This document shows, piece by piece, positions 5,896 to 7,531 of a stretch of 7,531 nucleotides of DNA. Below the pieces are notes generated by a model. That model did no database searches and was not told the origin of the DNA. It saw only the letters and a program-made list of their open reading frames with translations. The DNA is taken from assembly GCA_003153335.1 (NCBI GenBank), contig PLYG01000569.1, forward strand, positions 1-7,531, read 5' to 3'. A program made the translations under genes and the position numbers. Numbering within the stretch: the stretch's first letter is position 1; each line of letters starts with the position of its first letter. This DNA comes from Betaproteobacteria bacterium. Lineage in GTDB: Bacteria > Pseudomonadota > Gammaproteobacteria > Burkholderiales > Casimicrobiaceae.

Positions 5896-6285
5896 TCAAT
5901 TTGTAGGCATGTAACGGTAGCGGTGCATGCTGCGAGGACCGCTGACCGGCATGAAGAAGCGAATCCGGGCATGAGTACCGATAGTCCGCGGGTCGGCGGT
6001 GGGATAGTGCCTCGCGAGTACACGGCGCACGACATCCTTGTCGATGCCGAGGCCGAAGATGTGAGAGAGCTGCTGGGCGATGCGCACACAGCCGAAGTAC
6101 GGATTGCGCTATTTCATTCCAACAATGGCCGCGATGAGTTGCGGGGAGGGTTCCTTCGACCCGGGTTTACGCAGACCTCCCGATGAGGAGAAGAGCCGAC
6201 GGTATTTGCCATCGACCAAGGTCTGGTGAAACTTGAGCAAGATGGCCGGTTTGAGCACTACGGAGAGCTTCGAAATGCGGTGTGG
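5896..6285 (-). pseudogene. Integrase-core (IS3/IS481-like) transposase remnant
   Basis: Reading the minus strand from about 6285 gives a protein that matches, as I recall it, the region before the catalytic core of a common rhizobial integrase-type transposase: RISKLSVVLKPAILLKFH, then KYRRLFSS, then KEPSPQLIAAIVGMK, then a TAG stop (6109-6111), then RNPYFGCVRIAQQLSHIF and IDKDVVRRVLARHY ending near 6004. In intact relatives this leads into GPSWL and the DDE catalytic domain, none of which follows. The tail 5896-6003 reads through in frame but is unlike the family. The gene is therefore truncated at both ends and interrupted by a nonsense codon. No terminal inverted repeats were identified. 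A short open frame at 5896-6087 is only the part after the stop. It sits directly downstream of the tRNA-bounded islet. Confidence 0.82.
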
Positions 6286-6368
6286 TGTTGCGGCGTGAGT
6301 TCCGCCGCGCCCGGGGCGTAACCGAACAAACGGGCCTTGACGGCGGTCTAGACCCAGAGTAGTCTTTC

Positions 6369-6396
6369 TTGTAAGCGATTACAAATAAAATATCTT
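6369..6396 (+). promoter_or_regulatory. Promoter with LacI-like operator upstream of the solute-binding protein gene
   Basis: TTGTAAGCGATTACAA (6369-6384) has perfect 6-bp arms around GCGA and resembles operators of LacI-family regulators, which often centre on CG. Its left arm, TTGTAA, can serve as a -35 box, followed 16 bp later by TATCTT (6391-6396) as a -10 box. A repressor bound here would block the promoter. The site lies 58 bp before the start codon. Promoter and regulator family are inferred. Confidence 0.5.
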
Positions 6397-6441
6397 CGCT
6401 CATCCTATTTGCCGCAAGTTCTTAATCAAGGAGGGTTTTGC

Positions 6442-7531
6442 ATGTTCCCAGATGAGCAGCCGTCACAATCCCGTCGGACGTTTCTGGCGGCTTCCGTCGC
6501 CACCGGCGTTGCCGCGGCATTCATCCCGAAGCGAGCGAGCGCGGCCCCGACGACAGTCAACGTCGTGGGCAATCCTGGCCTCCATTACGAGCTATGGAGG
6601 AAGTGGGCGGCGATGGTAGCGGAGGAGACCAAGGGCGAGATCCAGATCAAATACGACCCTATTGGCTATGCCCCGGCATACGGGCGCATCAAGCAGGAAG
6701 TCGAAACGAAGAATTTCGCGACCGATGTCTTCTACAACGATGCACCATACCCCGAGCAGCTCTGGAACGAAGGCTTGCTGCAGGAAATACCTTACGCCGA
6801 AATGCCCAACGCGCAGAAGCTCTTCGCCTACGCGCGTCGCCCGTACGGCATCGAGCTGCTCAACACCGTGTGGGGAATCGTCGGTTTCAACACCAATTTC
6901 GTCAAGGTTGGCGAATTCAAGCTACCCCTGTCGTGGGAGGAATTCGCCGATCCGCGGTGGAAGGGCAAGCTTTCGTGGGTCGATCCGCGCGCTTTCCCGA
7001 TGTGGCTCCCGGTGATCGTGAATGCCTACGGCGAAGACAAGTGGGTCGACTACTGCCGCCGGATCGACAGGAACGTCAAGACCTATCACAGCCGCTGGGT
7101 CGACAACCGGATCGGCATGCAGCGCGGCGACTCGTGGATCACGTTCCACGCGTGGGCCACCATCTACATCGGCGCGGTTGTCGATAAAGCGAGCGTTTCG
7201 GGGCTGCCGATCACTTCGCCACCCCGGGCCATGGGCAATCTCCCGGTGTCGATGTCGATTCTCAAATCGGCTCCCAATCGAGCCGCCACCGTGCGCATGA
7301 TGGACATCGTGAGCAAGCCCGAATACACGAAGGTGATGATGGACATCGGTCTTAATCCCAGCAATCACCCTGACAACTATCCGCATCCAATGCCTAATCG
7401 CATCCTCGAAGCGAACAACGCCGCGCTGGCTGGCGTCAAGCAGTGGACCGATATTCAGGCCCTGATCAAGCCGATCGACTGGATCGACTGGGCGAAGAAG
7501 ATCCCGCACTACACACAAGTGTGGGAAACCT
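6442..7531 (+). CDS. ABC transporter periplasmic solute-binding protein, Tat-exported (partial, runs off the right edge)
   Basis: The first 363 residues are present with no stop. AAGGAGG (6428-6434) lies 7 bases before the ATG. The N-terminus is a twin-arginine signal peptide: SRRTFLAA (10-17), a hydrophobic stretch to about 28, and likely cleavage after ASA (32-34). The mature part fits family-1 type binding proteins (spermidine/putrescine or ferric-iron class). It shows an early strand VNVVGNPG (39-46), TDVFYNDAPYPEQLWNEGLL (94-112 region), a hinge strand WGIVGFNTNFV (144-154), SWEEFADPRWKGKLSW (164-179) and AMGNLPVSMSI (263-273) leading to the late MDIVSKPEY (287-295). It would capture a small solute in the periplasm for an ABC importer whose permease and ATPase genes should follow beyond the window. 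The ligand cannot be assigned. It is probably the first gene of its operon, under the palindrome-bearing promoter upstream. Confidence 0.93.
   Translation, partial: MFPDEQPSQSRRTFLAASVATGVAAAFIPKRASAAPTTVNVVGNPGLHYELWRKWAAMVAEETKGEIQIKYDPIGYAPAYGRIKQEVETKNFATDVFYNDAPYPEQLWNEGLLQEIPYAEMPNAQKLFAYARRPYGIELLNTVWGIVGFNTNFVKVGEFKLPLSWEEFADPRWKGKLSWVDPRAFPMWLPVIVNAYGEDKWVDYCRRIDRNVKTYHSRWVDNRIGMQRGDSWITFHAWATIYIGAVVDKASVSGLPITSPPRAMGNLPVSMSILKSAPNRAATVRMMDIVSKPEYTKVMMDIGLNPSNHPDNYPHPMPNRILEANNAALAGVKQWTDIQALIKPIDWIDWAKKIPHYTQVWET

Noticed and set aside
6594..7187. 197-codon plus-strand open frame inside the solute-binding protein gene
   Set aside because: It is a shifted frame of a gene with clear family motifs and a good start. 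The real frame is open to the window edge.
1..7531. CRISPR array or phage-defence cluster
   Set aside because: No regularly spaced repeats and no Cas, restriction, toxin-antitoxin or other defence genes are visible.

Overview
The window looks like a piece of an alphaproteobacterial chromosome, most likely Rhizobiales and Bradyrhizobium/Rhodopseudomonas-like. This is inferred from the GC-rich codon use, the style of the tRNA-Lys, the type of integrase-family transposase remnant, and intergenic sequence resembling dispersed rhizobial repeats. No marker gene fixes the genus.

Layout. Bases 1-369 hold no clear gene. A CinA/YfaY-type protein gene lies on the minus strand (370-1644) and is bracketed by two copies of a 27-bp direct repeat. 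A long gap (1645-2327) separates it from a divergent MFS exporter gene (2328-3557), which is preceded by a perfect 7+3+7 palindrome. Next comes a small serine recombinase gene (3916-4506). It has a strong sigma70-like promoter, and a 24-bp inverted repeat with a central TT overlaps the -35 box. After it come a broken tRNA-like sequence (about 4574-4632) and an intact tRNA-Lys(CTT) (4660-4735). The last 32 bp of the tRNA region recur exactly at 5688-5719, bracketing a 983-bp islet that carries one gene for a secreted protein (4997-5674). Next is a minus-strand remnant of an integrase-core transposase with an in-frame stop (about 5896-6285). The window ends inside a Tat-exported ABC-transporter solute-binding protein (6442 to the edge), preceded by a LacI-type operator-like palindrome and promoter.

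How it fits together. The left part (cinA, MFS) and the right edge (solute-binding protein, probably the first gene of an uptake operon) look like ordinary chromosomal functions. The middle, about 3.6-6.3 kb, is a small mobile-DNA hot spot: a recombinase, tRNA 3'-end duplications, a broken tRNA and a transposase relic. No tyrosine integrase remains to explain the tRNA duplication, so the 983-bp islet looks like the leftover of a larger or trans-mobilised element. I see no complete new defence or mobile system. The most interesting items are the tRNA-bounded islet with its secreted cargo protein, the candidate recombinase site/operator, and the repeat-bracketed cinA unit.
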